A stretch of 64,000 nucleotides of DNA from CALNYZ01 sp942490945 (GCA_942490945.1 CALNYZ010000018.1:1488001-1552000); one strand, 5' to 3'; positions 9,359 to 19,453 are shown, counted from the first letter of the stretch. Translations and numbers: made by a program. Notes: generated by a model not told the origin, from the sequence alone.

Positions 9359-11005
9359 ATGATTCAGAAGAATTTACCAGATAACATTGTAACCAATATT
9401 AAAAAAATAGTTGTAACTATTTTAACGAGCAAAATATTCGAAAAATTCTGGCCATGGTTGACCCGTAACTACGTGCCAATCTTCATGCTGCATCGAATAG
9501 AGGATAAAAGTCGGCAAATTAGTGGCCACAGCAGTGAAATGCTGGAAGAACTGTTACGTTCACTGAGTAAAGAGGGTTTCAATTTTATATCCTTACAGAA
9601 TCTGGTAGACAAAATCAGATCACGAGAAAGTATACCTGAAAAATCAGTAGTATTTACAATGGATGACGGATACCTGGAGCAAGGGAGTATCGCGGCACCT
9701 ATTTTTATCAAATACAAATGTCCGCTCACAATATTTCTGATTTCGGATTATATGGACGGAGTTAATTGGCCATGGGATTTCAAGTTACGTTATTTATTTT
9801 TTAATACAAATGTCAAATTACTGGTATTTGAGGCGTTTGGGAGAGAATTCAACTACCCGTTAGTATCTTATGATGAACGATATGATGCATTGCGTGATTT
9901 CAGAAATTTTTGCAAAAATCTCGATGAGAATGATTTACATGAGTTGCTGATTAAGGCAATGGCTGCTGCGAAACTCGATATTTCAGACAAGGCAGAAAGT
10001 GATTATTTGCATTTGACCTGGGAAGATGCATTGGAGCTGGAGAAAAATGGAATTGACTTTGCGCCGCATTCCGTTTCGCATCGAATTCTGGCAAACCTTT
10101 CAGATGAATCAGTGAAAACTGAAATAAACGCGTCATGGAACAGACTGCAGGAAAAACTTGATAACCCAAAAAACATCTTTTGTTATCCGACAGGACGATT
10201 TAACAAGGATTTCAGCGTTCGCGAGATTGATATAATAAAAGAAGCAGGATTTAACGCAGCTGTATCGGCAAATCATGGGTATATGAATCTCAGGGAAAAA
10301 CAAATAGATAATGATTCATTATATAGAATCAAACGTATCTCATTGCCTTATGAAATAAATGATGCGTTACTGTATTGTGTAAAATTTGAATTGATTCGAA
10401 ATGTGTTTGGGGTTTTAACTTTTAAATGTCTTATTGCAAGATTATTAAGACTGAATTGTGCCAATGAAAACATTACTATCAGACTGGCACTGCAAATCAA
10501 GCTATATAAGATTCTGTATATATTAGGCAAGTACGACAAATACAAACAGATTAATTTCAACAAGGTTAAAAGAATAATATTTTTGTGTACAGGTAATGTT
10601 TGCCGAAGTGCATTCGCTGAATGGTATGCAAAAAAACACAACACCTCAATTGAATTTATGTCATACGGAACTGATGCGCAAGAGGGGCGAAAACCACATT
10701 TCATGGCAAGCTATGTAGGAAAAAAATCATTCAATGTCGAAATGTTAAAACATAAAACAAGTAATATTCGGAATCATAACTTTCGTGACGATGATCTGGT
10801 CATTGGTATGGAGCCATCTCAACTTGCAGCTATTAAAGAAGAAATGAAGGAAAATGGTGCGCAATGTACCTTGCTTGGGCTGTGGATAAAAAAGCCAACG
10901 CCACTGCTGTTTGATCCATACGATATGGGGGAGGAGCAATTTATTGAATGCTTTAATCTGATTCGTGAGGCGATTGACAATATTATCGAGAAAATAAATG
11001 CGTGA
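9359..11005 (+). CDS. Polysaccharide deacetylase fused to low-molecular-weight protein tyrosine phosphatase
   Basis: 548 aa from ATG 9359 (an upstream in-frame ATG at 9332 would overlap the divergent neighbour). Residues of about 40-330 form a NodB-like deacetylase: FTMDDGYLEQGS, FAPHSVSHRILA and IFCYPTGRF are visible. From about residue 402 a complete LMW-PTP domain follows, with the P-loop FLCTGNVCRSAFAEW (CX5R) and the acid loop LLFDPYDMG. In most EPS loci the LMW phosphatase is a separate protein (Wzb/EpsP) acting on the Wzc-type tyrosine kinase. Here it is covalently joined to a sugar-modifying enzyme with no frameshift. The next gene starts 8 bp before this stop, so translation is likely coupled. 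Confidence 0.82.
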   Translation: MIQKNLPDNIVTNIKKIVVTILTSKIFEKFWPWLTRNYVPIFMLHRIEDKSRQISGHSSEMLEELLRSLSKEGFNFISLQNLVDKIRSRESIPEKSVVFTMDDGYLEQGSIAAPIFIKYKCPLTIFLISDYMDGVNWPWDFKLRYLFFNTNVKLLVFEAFGREFNYPLVSYDERYDALRDFRNFCKNLDENDLHELLIKAMAAAKLDISDKAESDYLHLTWEDALELEKNGIDFAPHSVSHRILANLSDESVKTEINASWNRLQEKLDNPKNIFCYPTGRFNKDFSVREIDIIKEAGFNAAVSANHGYMNLREKQIDNDSLYRIKRISLPYEINDALLYCVKFELIRNVFGVLTFKCLIARLLRLNCANENITIRLALQIKLYKILYILGKYDKYKQINFNKVKRIIFLCTGNVCRSAFAEWYAKKHNTSIEFMSYGTDAQEGRKPHFMASYVGKKSFNVEMLKHKTSNIRNHNFRDDDLVIGMEPSQLAAIKEEMKENGAQCTLLGLWIKKPTPLLFDPYDMGEEQFIECFNLIREAIDNIIEKINA

Positions 11006-12122
11006 TCAGATATCTGTGATGCATATCGTTTCTGGCGATTTGTGGGCAGGCGCGGAAAATATGCTTCTAAACCTGTGCATGGGGTTGCGTGAATGTGGTG
11101 GAGTTCGACTGTATGTTGTCATTCTCAATAATGGCAAGTTGGAAGAAATGTTGCATGAGCACAATTTTGACACTATTGTAATCAATGAGAACGAATTTAG
11201 TTTTATTCAAATATTATACAAGCTCAAAAAAAGTGTAAAACAAATCAAGCCCCATGTAATTCACACACACAGAAAAAAAGAGAATATTCTTGGTGCAATT
11301 GCAGGGGTAATGTCGGGAATACCATCTATCAGAACTGTGCATGGAAGCAATGAGTTCAATCTGTCTATTTTTCATATATACAAGCAAAGCAGTGATATCC
11401 TGGACTGGTTTGCAGGACGCTTTTTGCAAAAGAAATTAGTTGCCGTTTCCGATGAGCTGAAAATAAAGTTAACAAAAATGTATGGCGAAAGAAGGGTAAC
11501 AGTAGTAAGAAATGGAATTAATACTCAATTTATAAAAAAAATGGCAGAGACACCCTGTGCTTTAACAAGTAAATCAGAAACGGTTATCAAGATTGGAATA
11601 GTAGGCAGGCTTGTGGCGGTGAAGAGAGTCGATCTGTTTTTGAAAATCGCAGAAAATCTAAATCAAAATTACAAAGAAAAACTTCAGTTTTACATTATAG
11701 GTGATGGTCCGTTACGCACAGCTATCCAGGCTTTAGTGTCAAATGCCGAAACGCATGATAATATTCATATGGTCGGCCATATGAATGATGTTGCATCCTG
11801 CATAAACGTTCTTGATGTTTTATTGTTGTTATCAGATCACGAAGGATTACCAATGGTAATGCTTGAAGCTATGACGTTAGCTGTTCCTGTTATTGCGCAT
11901 AATGTTGGTGCAATCAGTAAAACGCTTGATAACGGAAAGTATGGAACGTTGATAGATAGTCAGAATACAAATGAATATGTTGCTGAAATACTACAATTCA
12001 TGAATAATCCTCAACCGTACCATGCCAAAGCATTAGCGGCATGCAAATATGTTATGTCTGATTATTCGCATACGGCGATGGCGCAATCATATATGTCACT
12101 ATATAAAGATCTGACAAGGTAA
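10998..12122 (+). CDS. Glycosyltransferase family 4
   Basis: 374 aa GT-B enzyme. It begins MHIVSGDLWAGAENMLLNL, a common GT4 opening with the acceptor loop. The donor half shows IGIVGRLVAVKRVDLFLKIA, FYIIGDGPLRTAI and the EX7E region SDHEGLPMVMLEAMTLAVPV. The start overlaps the upstream fusion gene by 8 bp, and 17 bp separate its stop from the O-antigen ligase gene, so it lies in one operon running to 15860. The sugar and linkage cannot be predicted. Confidence 0.88.
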   Translation: MRDQISVMHIVSGDLWAGAENMLLNLCMGLRECGGVRLYVVILNNGKLEEMLHEHNFDTIVINENEFSFIQILYKLKKSVKQIKPHVIHTHRKKENILGAIAGVMSGIPSIRTVHGSNEFNLSIFHIYKQSSDILDWFAGRFLQKKLVAVSDELKIKLTKMYGERRVTVVRNGINTQFIKKMAETPCALTSKSETVIKIGIVGRLVAVKRVDLFLKIAENLNQNYKEKLQFYIIGDGPLRTAIQALVSNAETHDNIHMVGHMNDVASCINVLDVLLLLSDHEGLPMVMLEAMTLAVPVIAHNVGAISKTLDNGKYGTLIDSQNTNEYVAEILQFMNNPQPYHAKALAACKYVMSDYSHTAMAQSYMSLYKDLTR

Positions 12123-12139
12123 TCAGGGTTATTAATATT

Positions 12140-13498
12140 ATGCATGACAGTTCAAATAAAACCGATCCCGACACCAAAAAAAACAAGAAGGAATTACCAA
12201 CAACAGAGCAGTTGTTAACATTGCGTCCAACACTAATCTGGAAGCAGATGAAGTCAGAGCCATTTTATTTCTGGACGTTATGTTGTTATTTGTTATTTGA
12301 ATATGTTCGTCCGCAGAGTGTCTGGAAAACTATTGACGTATTACCGTACGCCCAGATTTTTATATTGTTAACTATAGCCGGGCTGTTCACGGAAAAAAAT
12401 ATATATAAGTATGGTAATCTGGCGAATAAACTCGTCATTGCTTTCGCGATTATTATTAATATTTCCATGCTCAATTCATTTTTTGGCATATATGAATTTG
12501 ACAAATTTGTTGAGCGATTTCTTGTATGGATGATTATATATTTTATGATAATCCTTGTTGTTAATACAGAAAAACGTTTTTTTATATTTCTTTTTCTGTT
12601 TATTATCTTCAATATTAAAATGTCACAGCACGGTTTTCGTTCATGGGTTATGAGTGGTTTTGGATTTACCGATTGGGGGGTGACATGCAGTCCTGGTTTT
12701 TTTCAAAACTCAGGTGAGTGCGGGGCTGAGATGGCTATTTTCTTGCCTATTGGCTTCTATGCGTGTGTTATTCTCAAGGATTACTTTAATGGATGGAAAT
12801 ATTATCTTTTCTGGTTCATGCCCATAAGCGCGTTTGGTACAGCAATAGCATCATCGTCGAGAGGCGCCTTATTGGCCTGTGCTTGTGCCATGATCTGGAT
12901 AACTGCCAAGAGTCAATACAAGATTCGTGCAATAGCCGGCCTGTCAATACTGGCTGTTTTGGTAATTCTAATTGTTCCACCAGAATTTATGGCCAGATTT
13001 GAAAGCGCTGGAGATGATTCAACTTCGACACAAAGGCTGGAATATTGGAAGGCAGGACTGGAAATAATGCATAATTTCCCTGTGCTTGGAGTCGGGTTTG
13101 CTCAGTGGGTACCTTTTTACCGTGCTTTTTATGAAGCAGATTATTTTTTCGGCGTACAGCTGCCACATAATATATTTATTGAGGTCGGAGCAGAAATGGG
13201 CTATGTGGGTCTTTCAGTATTTATACTCTTAATAGTATATACATTTGTATTAAACGCGCGAACCAGAAAGATATGCACACAAAATGATAAATTTATATTT
13301 TATTTTGCGCATGCATTTGATGCTGCCCTGATTGGCTATCTCGTTGCAGGGTTTTTTGTGACAATAACTTATTACCCGTTTTTTTGGGTTAATCTGGCAT
13401 TTACAGTATCACTGCATACTGTTGCGCGCAGAAAATATAATGTTGCAAAAAACAAGCTTGTCCCAAACAAAATAACGAACCGAAAGACTATTGTTTGA
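12140..13498 (+). CDS. O-antigen ligase / polymerase family membrane protein
   Basis: 452 aa with about ten hydrophobic segments. The N-terminal region (CYLLFEYVRPQSVWK, DVLPYAQIF) resembles the exosortase-A-associated O-glycosylation ligases, and the periplasmic part carries the Wzy_C features SSSRGALLACACAMIW and RLEYWKAGLEIMHNFPVLGV. The family polymerises or transfers lipid-linked glycans in the periplasm. No exosortase or PEP-CTERM protein is present in this window, so polymerase (Wzy) or ligase (WaaL-like) cannot be decided. Its stop overlaps a TTG candidate start of the next frame. Confidence 0.75.
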   Translation: MHDSSNKTDPDTKKNKKELPTTEQLLTLRPTLIWKQMKSEPFYFWTLCCYLLFEYVRPQSVWKTIDVLPYAQIFILLTIAGLFTEKNIYKYGNLANKLVIAFAIIINISMLNSFFGIYEFDKFVERFLVWMIIYFMIILVVNTEKRFFIFLFLFIIFNIKMSQHGFRSWVMSGFGFTDWGVTCSPGFFQNSGECGAEMAIFLPIGFYACVILKDYFNGWKYYLFWFMPISAFGTAIASSSRGALLACACAMIWITAKSQYKIRAIAGLSILAVLVILIVPPEFMARFESAGDDSTSTQRLEYWKAGLEIMHNFPVLGVGFAQWVPFYRAFYEADYFFGVQLPHNIFIEVGAEMGYVGLSVFILLIVYTFVLNARTRKICTQNDKFIFYFAHAFDAALIGYLVAGFFVTITYYPFFWVNLAFTVSLHTVARRKYNVAKNKLVPNKITNRKTIV

Positions 13499-13569
13499 TT
13501 CAAGATGGTGTTGACTATCATAATTCTATAAAACGGACTAACATTCTGGTTAGAGGAAACAGATGCTAC

Positions 13570-14709
13570 ATGGGGATTAATGACATAATATTCTGGGCGT
13601 TACTCGTTGCTGTCACATACAGCTATTTCTTGTATCCGCTCATTTTAATGCTGCTTGTAAAAAAAGATAGAAGTTTAATTTCTATACCTGACAGTAAAAT
13701 TCCGGTCAGTATAATTATCACTGCGCACAACGAAGCCGACAAGATTCGGGGAAAAATCGAAAATACGCTTGCGCTTGATTATACCTATGGCAATCTGGAA
13801 ATATTGATAGCATCAGATGGGTCTACTGACAGTACGAATGACATTGTATCCGAATATTCTGATAAGGGCGTCATTTTGGTTGATGTGCAAGACAGACTGG
13901 GCAAAGAAAACGCACAACAACAAGCTATCAACGTGTCTACTGGCGATATTATTGTTTTTTCAGATGCGGCTACAATACTGCGGCCGGATGCGATTAATAT
14001 TCTTGTTTCACATTTTAGTACGCCAGATATCGGCGCGGTTTCAAGTGAAGATGTTTTTATCAGCGAAGACAGTGAAATTGCAGGTGAAGGACTTTATGTA
14101 AAATATGAAATGTGGTTAAGGACATTGGAGTCTAATCTTGCTGGTCTGGTGGGGCTGAGCGGGTCTTTCTTTGCTGCACGACGAAAAATTTGCTTGCTCT
14201 GGAACAAGAACACAACCAGTGATTTTAATACGGCACTAAATTGTGCAAAACTGTCATGCCGTGCCATAAGTGCGCCAGATGTTAAAGGTTATTACAAGGA
14301 TTTAAAAAATAAAAAGCAGGAATACCAGCGAAAGTACAGGACGGTGTTGCGAGGTATTACGGCACTTTGGGTAAATAAAACAATTCTTAATCCATTTGCA
14401 TATGGCTTGTTTTCGTTTCAGGTTTGGAGCCACAAAGTGATGCGCTGGCTGGTGCCCTGGTTCATGATTCTATTATTAATATATTCAGTAATGCTTGGCC
14501 AGGATAGCTGGTTGTATTTTTTAATTTTGTGCCTGCAAATAATGTTTTATTTGCTTTCTATAATCGGATATTTATCTGCTGCCGCACAAAAGAAAACCAT
14601 ATTTAAAGTACCCTATTTTTTTATAACAGTAAATATTGCAATAGCACATGCAAGTTTGGCCTTTATTTTCGGTAAACGTATAACTGTCTGGGCGCCATCG
14701 AAACGATAA
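13570..14709 (+). CDS. Glycosyltransferase family 2, membrane-anchored
   Basis: 379 aa from ATG 13570; the frame is open back to TTG 13495. A hydrophobic N-terminal helix (FWALLVAVTYSYFLYPLILML) precedes a GT-A domain with ITAHNEADKIRGKI, ILIASDGSTDSTN and VFSDAATILRPDAI. Three or so membrane helices close the protein. This layout is that of processive or cellulose-synthase-like GT2 enzymes. However, the canonical Q/RxxRW is not clear: the segment after KYRTVLRGITALW is the closest match. The stop overlaps the start of the DegT gene by 1 bp (TAATG). Confidence 0.82.
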   Translation: MGINDIIFWALLVAVTYSYFLYPLILMLLVKKDRSLISIPDSKIPVSIIITAHNEADKIRGKIENTLALDYTYGNLEILIASDGSTDSTNDIVSEYSDKGVILVDVQDRLGKENAQQQAINVSTGDIIVFSDAATILRPDAINILVSHFSTPDIGAVSSEDVFISEDSEIAGEGLYVKYEMWLRTLESNLAGLVGLSGSFFAARRKICLLWNKNTTSDFNTALNCAKLSCRAISAPDVKGYYKDLKNKKQEYQRKYRTVLRGITALWVNKTILNPFAYGLFSFQVWSHKVMRWLVPWFMILLLIYSVMLGQDSWLYFLILCLQIMFYLLSIIGYLSAAAQKKTIFKVPYFFITVNIAIAHASLAFIFGKRITVWAPSKR

Positions 14710-15860
14710 TGCTTTCTCAATTAATACCTGCAGGAAAAAAAGTCAAGATCAAGAAGCTGTTGAATTGGCGTGAATACATAAATGATTTTTTCACAGGATT
14801 TGACTATGTGTTTACGTCATCGGGTACTGCCGCGCTTGTATATGCCCTGAATGTATTAAAGAAAAAGCAACGTAACAAGAGCAGCGTCATTGTCCCGGCA
14901 TACACTTGCCCGGATGTGTTGAGTGCTATTATTGCAGCCGGACTCAAGCCGATAATAGTCGACATCGAAAAAAACACTACCACGTATAACGCTGACAAGT
15001 TACACAACGCAATATCAGATGAAACCCTGGCAATTATTGCGGTCGACTTGTTTGGCATACCGGAAGATTATACATTACTGAATAATATAAAAAAACAACA
15101 TGGAATTTTTATAATTCGCGACAGTGCGCAATGTTTTCCGGCGCAAGTAAATTACTTTAAAGATACTGCAGATATAACCATTCTGTCATTTGGTCGTGGT
15201 AAGCCGGTATCGTTGCTCGAATGCGGTATGGTGTTATTCGACAAGAATATTCAGCATGTGAATAACAATCAACTTAACAAACTCGATCGATTTGTTTCGA
15301 TGCGATATCTTCTTAAAGTAATTATGTATAATACCCTGATTATCAGAAATATTTACTGGTGGATTGAACATGTGCCAATGTTGAAAATTGGCAAAACAGA
15401 ATACAATGAGTTCAATAATGATATTGTTACAAATTCGGTGGCGCTTAAATATTTGCCGGCAAATATCAAAGATTACTTGTCAACATCAAACAATATTCAG
15501 ACTGAATTAATTGATAATATTAAAAAGTTACAGTGTAAAGATATTATTTTACCTTTTAATACAAGCCAAATCAGAAAGGATTTGAAGATGAACCGGCTTC
15601 CGTTGCTGATTCAGGATAAATATTTACGTGAGACTTTATACAAGAAATTACACAGTCAGGGACTCGGCGTATCGAAAATGTATCCTACTGCCTTGTCTAA
15701 AGTTAAAAATGTGCCTGCCGAGTTTAGAGAACAGGAATGCCTGGTAGCGGGAAAATTTGCAGAAATGATCCTGACGCTACCAGTTCACGCAAAAGTTACT
15801 CGCACGGATATGGCGAATATGATGAATGTGATAAAAGAGTGTATCAATAATCAAGCTTGA
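14709..15860 (+). CDS. DegT/DnrJ/EryC1-type PLP aminotransferase family protein
   Basis: 383 aa, fold type I PLP enzyme. The N-terminus has the substrate loop FTSSGTAALVYALNVL. VIVPAYTCPDVLSAI and the PLP-aspartate segment IIRDSAQCFP follow, and the internal aldimine lysine is in LSFGRGKPVSLLECG. Sugar aminotransferases of this family convert keto-sugars to amino sugars using glutamate. The region after residue 200 diverges from typical members, so the activity is uncertain. Translationally coupled to the GT2 gene; it ends two bases from the convergent galE. Confidence 0.75.
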   Translation: MLSQLIPAGKKVKIKKLLNWREYINDFFTGFDYVFTSSGTAALVYALNVLKKKQRNKSSVIVPAYTCPDVLSAIIAAGLKPIIVDIEKNTTTYNADKLHNAISDETLAIIAVDLFGIPEDYTLLNNIKKQHGIFIIRDSAQCFPAQVNYFKDTADITILSFGRGKPVSLLECGMVLFDKNIQHVNNNQLNKLDRFVSMRYLLKVIMYNTLIIRNIYWWIEHVPMLKIGKTEYNEFNNDIVTNSVALKYLPANIKDYLSTSNNIQTELIDNIKKLQCKDIILPFNTSQIRKDLKMNRLPLLIQDKYLRETLYKKLHSQGLGVSKMYPTALSKVKNVPAEFREQECLVAGKFAEMILTLPVHAKVTRTDMANMMNVIKECINNQA

Positions 15861-15861
15861 T

Positions 15862-16851
15862 TCACTTTGACAGTAATTTTTTTTCCCAGTCAAGTGATGT
15901 CCTGACTATTACATCCAGATCATCATACCTGGGTTTCCATTTCAGAAGGTCTTTTATTTTATCAACTTTTGATATCAATTCAGGGGGGTCACCTGCACGT
16001 CTTTCCTGCTCAATAATTTTGATTGCTTTACCATTTACACGTTGCACGGCATCAAGCACTTCGCGAACACTGTAACCATGCCCATATCCACAGTTTAATA
16101 TGTGTGACTGCTCGGGGTTTTTACGTAAAAATTCCAGCGCACAAATATGCGCAGATGCCAGATCTTCAACGTGAATGTAGTCGCGTATCCCTGTTCCATC
16201 ATGTGTGGGGTAGTCGGTACCAAAGACATATATTTCGGGTCGTTTACCTACTGCCACTTCAACAGCAACTTTAATAAGCAAGGTAGCGTTTGGCGTACAT
16301 TGGCCTATTTGACCCTCCGTATCAGAACCAGCAACATTAAAGTAGCGAAGTGCTATATAATTCATGTCGCTTGCCTTGGCGAGGTCGCGCAGCATCCATT
16401 CCGTCATGAGTTTTGATGTGCCATAAGGATTAATTGGCGCCAGCGGCGTGTCTTCATGCACTGGTTGTTCATCAGGTTCGCCATAAACGGCAGCTGTTGA
16501 TGAAAACACAAAGTGCTTGACCTTGTGTTGTTGGCAACACGACAATAAATTGCGGCTGTTACAGGTATTATTACCATAATATTTCAGTGGATCAGAAACT
16601 GATTCGGGAACAATTGTATGTGCTGCAAAGTGCATGACAGTTTCGATGTTGTTATCAGTCATGATGCGGTCAACAAGTTCGGTATCTCCCATGTTGCCGA
16701 TAACCAATTCGCCGTTGAGGACGGATTCTCGAAAACCGGTCGATAGATTATCGAGTATGATTACATCCTCGCCATTTTTCCCCAATTGTTTTACCACATG
16801 ACTTCCGATATAACCGGCGCCACCAGTTACCAATATTTTTTCTTTACTCAT
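15862..16851 (-). CDS. galE: UDP-glucose 4-epimerase
   Basis: 329 aa short-chain dehydrogenase that interconverts UDP-glucose and UDP-galactose (or the N-acetyl forms). It shows the NAD motif ILVTGGAGYIGSHVVKQL, the serine of VFSSTAAVYGEP, the catalytic YGTSKLMTE (YxxxK) and the GalE signature LRYFNVAGSD. The length is usual for the family. It supplies galactose-type donors to the locus. The gene sits 24 bp downstream of the APS kinase gene on the same strand, so they probably share a transcript. Confidence 0.93.
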   Translation of the reverse strand: MSKEKILVTGGAGYIGSHVVKQLGKNGEDVIILDNLSTGFRESVLNGELVIGNMGDTELVDRIMTDNNIETVMHFAAHTIVPESVSDPLKYYGNNTCNSRNLLSCCQQHKVKHFVFSSTAAVYGEPDEQPVHEDTPLAPINPYGTSKLMTEWMLRDLAKASDMNYIALRYFNVAGSDTEGQIGQCTPNATLLIKVAVEVAVGKRPEIYVFGTDYPTHDGTGIRDYIHVEDLASAHICALEFLRKNPEQSHILNCGYGHGYSVREVLDAVQRVNGKAIKIIEQERRAGDPPELISKVDKIKDLLKWKPRYDDLDVIVRTSLDWEKKLLSK

Positions 16852-16875
16852 TACTTCTCCAGATATAAATATTTA

Positions 16876-17487
16876 TCAAGATATAATTCCGCGATATTTC
16901 AGATGTGCTATTACAATATCAACACATTTCTCGAGTGGTTCGTCACCTGTTGGCACCACTAAATCCGGATTGTCTGGCACTTCATAGGGCGATGAGATAC
17001 CGGTAAATTCTTTTATCGAACCTTCACGTGCTTTTTTATACATACCTTTGGTATCACGTTGTTCGCACACTTCGATTGATGTTTGACAGTAAATTTCTAT
17101 AAAATCACCATACGGCACAAGATTTCGCACCAGTTCTCTGTCTTGCTTGAAAGGTGAAATAAAGGCGCTCATTAGAATAAATCCAGCTTCGAGAAACAAT
17201 TTGGCAACATTGCCAATTCGGCGAATATTCTCCTGACGATCTTCTGTTGAGAACCCAAGATCACTACAAAGTCCATGTCGTACATTATCACCGTCCAAAA
17301 CGAAAGTTTGACAACCCAGATGGTGTAATCGATCTTCAACGGCATGTGAGAGGGTGGACTTACCAGCGCCAGACAATCCGGTAAACCATAATACCGCGCT
17401 ACGATGATGATTTTTATCTTCCCGGTGCTTGCGCGTGACAGTGGCATGATGCCACACAACATTTTCCGGTTTTTCCGTTTCTGCCAT
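16876..17487 (-). CDS. cysC: Adenylylsulfate (APS) kinase
   Basis: 203 aa. Phosphorylates APS to PAPS with ATP. Walker A is LWFTGLSGAGKSTLSHAVE, and further family motifs are LDGDNVRHGLCSDLGFS, EIYCQTSIEVCEQRD and FTGISSPYEVP. I place the start at ATG 17487 because GAGG lies ten bases upstream; an in-frame ATG at 17511 adds eight residues. No sulfate-assimilation partners (cysDN, cysH) are adjacent. Within a polysaccharide locus PAPS could serve sulfation of the glycan, but no sulfotransferase is seen in the window. Confidence 0.92.
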   Translation of the reverse strand: MAETEKPENVVWHHATVTRKHREDKNHHRSAVLWFTGLSGAGKSTLSHAVEDRLHHLGCQTFVLDGDNVRHGLCSDLGFSTEDRQENIRRIGNVAKLFLEAGFILMSAFISPFKQDRELVRNLVPYGDFIEIYCQTSIEVCEQRDTKGMYKKAREGSIKEFTGISSPYEVPDNPDLVVPTGDEPLEKCVDIVIAHLKYRGIIS

Positions 17488-17608
17488 ATTTAATAATCCT
17501 CGATTTCTCATATTATTATAAGCTATAATGCATATCGGTATACAGCCTTAACTTCATGAAATTAATGTGAAATCTATTGAAGATCACAAGCACATAATAT
17601 AATTCAAT

Positions 17609-19453
17609 ATGTATATTCTTGGCATATCTGCCTATTATCATGATAGTGCAGCAGCATTAATCAAAGATGGTCAAATTCTGGCTGCGGCGCAAGAAGAACG
17701 CTTTACACGCAAAAAACACGATGCCCAGTTCCCGGTGAATGCGATTCTCTACTGTCTTGAAGAAGCAGGTATTTCACTTCTGGATATAGAAGTTATTACA
17801 TTCTACGATAAGCCATTGGTTAAATTTGAACGCTTGCTCGAAACTTATCTGTCTTATGCACCGCTAGGTTTTCGCTCATTTCTAATGGCAATGCCCATCT
17901 GGTTAAAAGAAAAACTCCTGTTAAAAACCACTTTAAAGCGCGAACTGGCCAGCCTGGCAGGTTGTAAACAACAGCAAATACCCAAACTATTTTTTGCTGA
18001 ACACCATCAATCACATGCCGCTTCAGCATTTTATCCAAGCCCCTATGAAAAAGCCGCTGTAATGTGTCTTGATGGAGTCGGGGAGTGGGCAACAACCTCG
18101 GTATGGCTGGGCGAAGGTAACAGGCTCGAAGCAAAATGGGAAATCGATTTTCCACACTCGCTGGGACTTTTGTATTCTGCATTTACTTACTACACGGGAT
18201 TTAAAGTGAATTCCGGAGAATACAAGTTAATGGGTCTGGCACCTTATGGTGAGCCAAAATACGTTGACCTGATTTATGACAAGTTGCTTGACTTAAAAAA
18301 TGACGGCACATTCAAACTGGATATGCAGTACTTTAATTATGCGGCAGGTTTGACCATGACAAATAAAAATTTTGATAAGTTATTTGGTGGTCCGCCACGT
18401 CAACCGGAAAGTCCGATATCACAAAAAGAAATGGATCTGGCGCGTTCAATTCAGGAAGTGACCGAAGAAGTTGTGCTGCGACTGGCAAAAACGGTGCACA
18501 CCGAATTGGAGGTAGATTACCTGTGCTTGGCGGGTGGTGTTGCACTCAATTGTGTTGCCAATGGACGCATCTTGCGTGAAGGCCCTTTCAAAGATATCTG
18601 GATTCAGCCTGCTGCCGGTGATGCGGGTGGCGCATTGGGCGCCGCGCTTGTCACCTGGTACGATTATTATCAGAACAGTCGTCAGGTAAATGGTCACGAC
18701 ACGATGTCTGGCAGTTATTTAGGGCCACGTTTATCGAACGAATTGATAAAGTCACATCTTGACTCAGTGAATGCCAAATATACTGAATTAAGTGATGAGC
18801 ATTTAATGTCAGATCTGGCGGAAATTCTCGAAAATGAGAATGTGGTCGGCTGGTTTCAGGGGCGTATGGAATTTGGGCCGCGAGCGTTAGGTGGGAGGTC
18901 GATTATTGGCGATCCTCGTAGCCAGAAAATGCAGTCGATCATGAACTTGAAAATAAAATACCGCGAATCGTTTCGACCATTTGCCCCCGCTGTACTTGCT
19001 CATCGCGCAGTCGATTATTTTGAATTAGATAACAAGCATGTCAGTCCCTATATGTTAATTGTTGCCCCGGTTAAAGAGTCACGCCGTATACCAATGAGTG
19101 AAAATCAACAGCACTTGTTCGGCATTGAAAAGCTTAATGTACCGCGTTCTGATTTGCCGTCAATTACGCATGTTGATTATTCTGCGCGTATACAAACAGT
19201 ACATCAGGAAACCAATCCACGTTTTTATCATCTCTTAACGGCGTTTGAAGCAAGGACCGGTTGTGGCGTACTGGTGAATACATCTTTTAACGTACGTGGT
19301 GAGCCAATAGTGTGTACAGCGGAAGATGCATATCGTTGCTTCATGCGTACCGAAATGGATTACCTTGTACTGGAAAATATTCTGCTGGATAAGCGTCAGC
19401 AACCAGTATGGGAAAAAGATGATAGCTGGCAAAATGAGTTCGAATTGGACTAG
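17609..19453 (+). CDS. Carbamoyltransferase, NodU/CmcH/TobZ family
   Basis: 614 aa. Family members transfer a carbamoyl group from carbamoyl phosphate (via carbamoyl-adenylate) to a hydroxyl group. The TsaD-like N-terminal domain shows ILGISAYYHDSAAALIKDG, the iron-site residues of AEHHQSHAASAFYPS, and CLAGGVALNCVANG. The YrdC-like C-terminal domain has GPRALGGRSIIGDPR and VNTSFNVRGEPIVCT. The full length is normal. It is followed closely by sxtJ-like and DUF5989 genes, an arrangement I know from many EPS loci. A TATAAT at 17524-17529 lies in the 120-bp gap from cysC. Confidence 0.92.
   Translation: MYILGISAYYHDSAAALIKDGQILAAAQEERFTRKKHDAQFPVNAILYCLEEAGISLLDIEVITFYDKPLVKFERLLETYLSYAPLGFRSFLMAMPIWLKEKLLLKTTLKRELASLAGCKQQQIPKLFFAEHHQSHAASAFYPSPYEKAAVMCLDGVGEWATTSVWLGEGNRLEAKWEIDFPHSLGLLYSAFTYYTGFKVNSGEYKLMGLAPYGEPKYVDLIYDKLLDLKNDGTFKLDMQYFNYAAGLTMTNKNFDKLFGGPPRQPESPISQKEMDLARSIQEVTEEVVLRLAKTVHTELEVDYLCLAGGVALNCVANGRILREGPFKDIWIQPAAGDAGGALGAALVTWYDYYQNSRQVNGHDTMSGSYLGPRLSNELIKSHLDSVNAKYTELSDEHLMSDLAEILENENVVGWFQGRMEFGPRALGGRSIIGDPRSQKMQSIMNLKIKYRESFRPFAPAVLAHRAVDYFELDNKHVSPYMLIVAPVKESRRIPMSENQQHLFGIEKLNVPRSDLPSITHVDYSARIQTVHQETNPRFYHLLTAFEARTGCGVLVNTSFNVRGEPIVCTAEDAYRCFMRTEMDYLVLENILLDKRQQPVWEKDDSWQNEFELD

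Noticed and set aside
12140..13498. Exosortase/PEP-CTERM system
   Set aside because: The ligase and sugar transferase resemble exosortase-linked types, but no exosortase, PrsK/PrsR or PEP-CTERM protein was found in the window.
15862..17487. galE-cysC as a sulfate-assimilation unit
   Set aside because: No cysD, cysN, cysH or sulfite reductase of the assimilatory type is adjacent; a polysaccharide context fits better, though sulfation is unproven.
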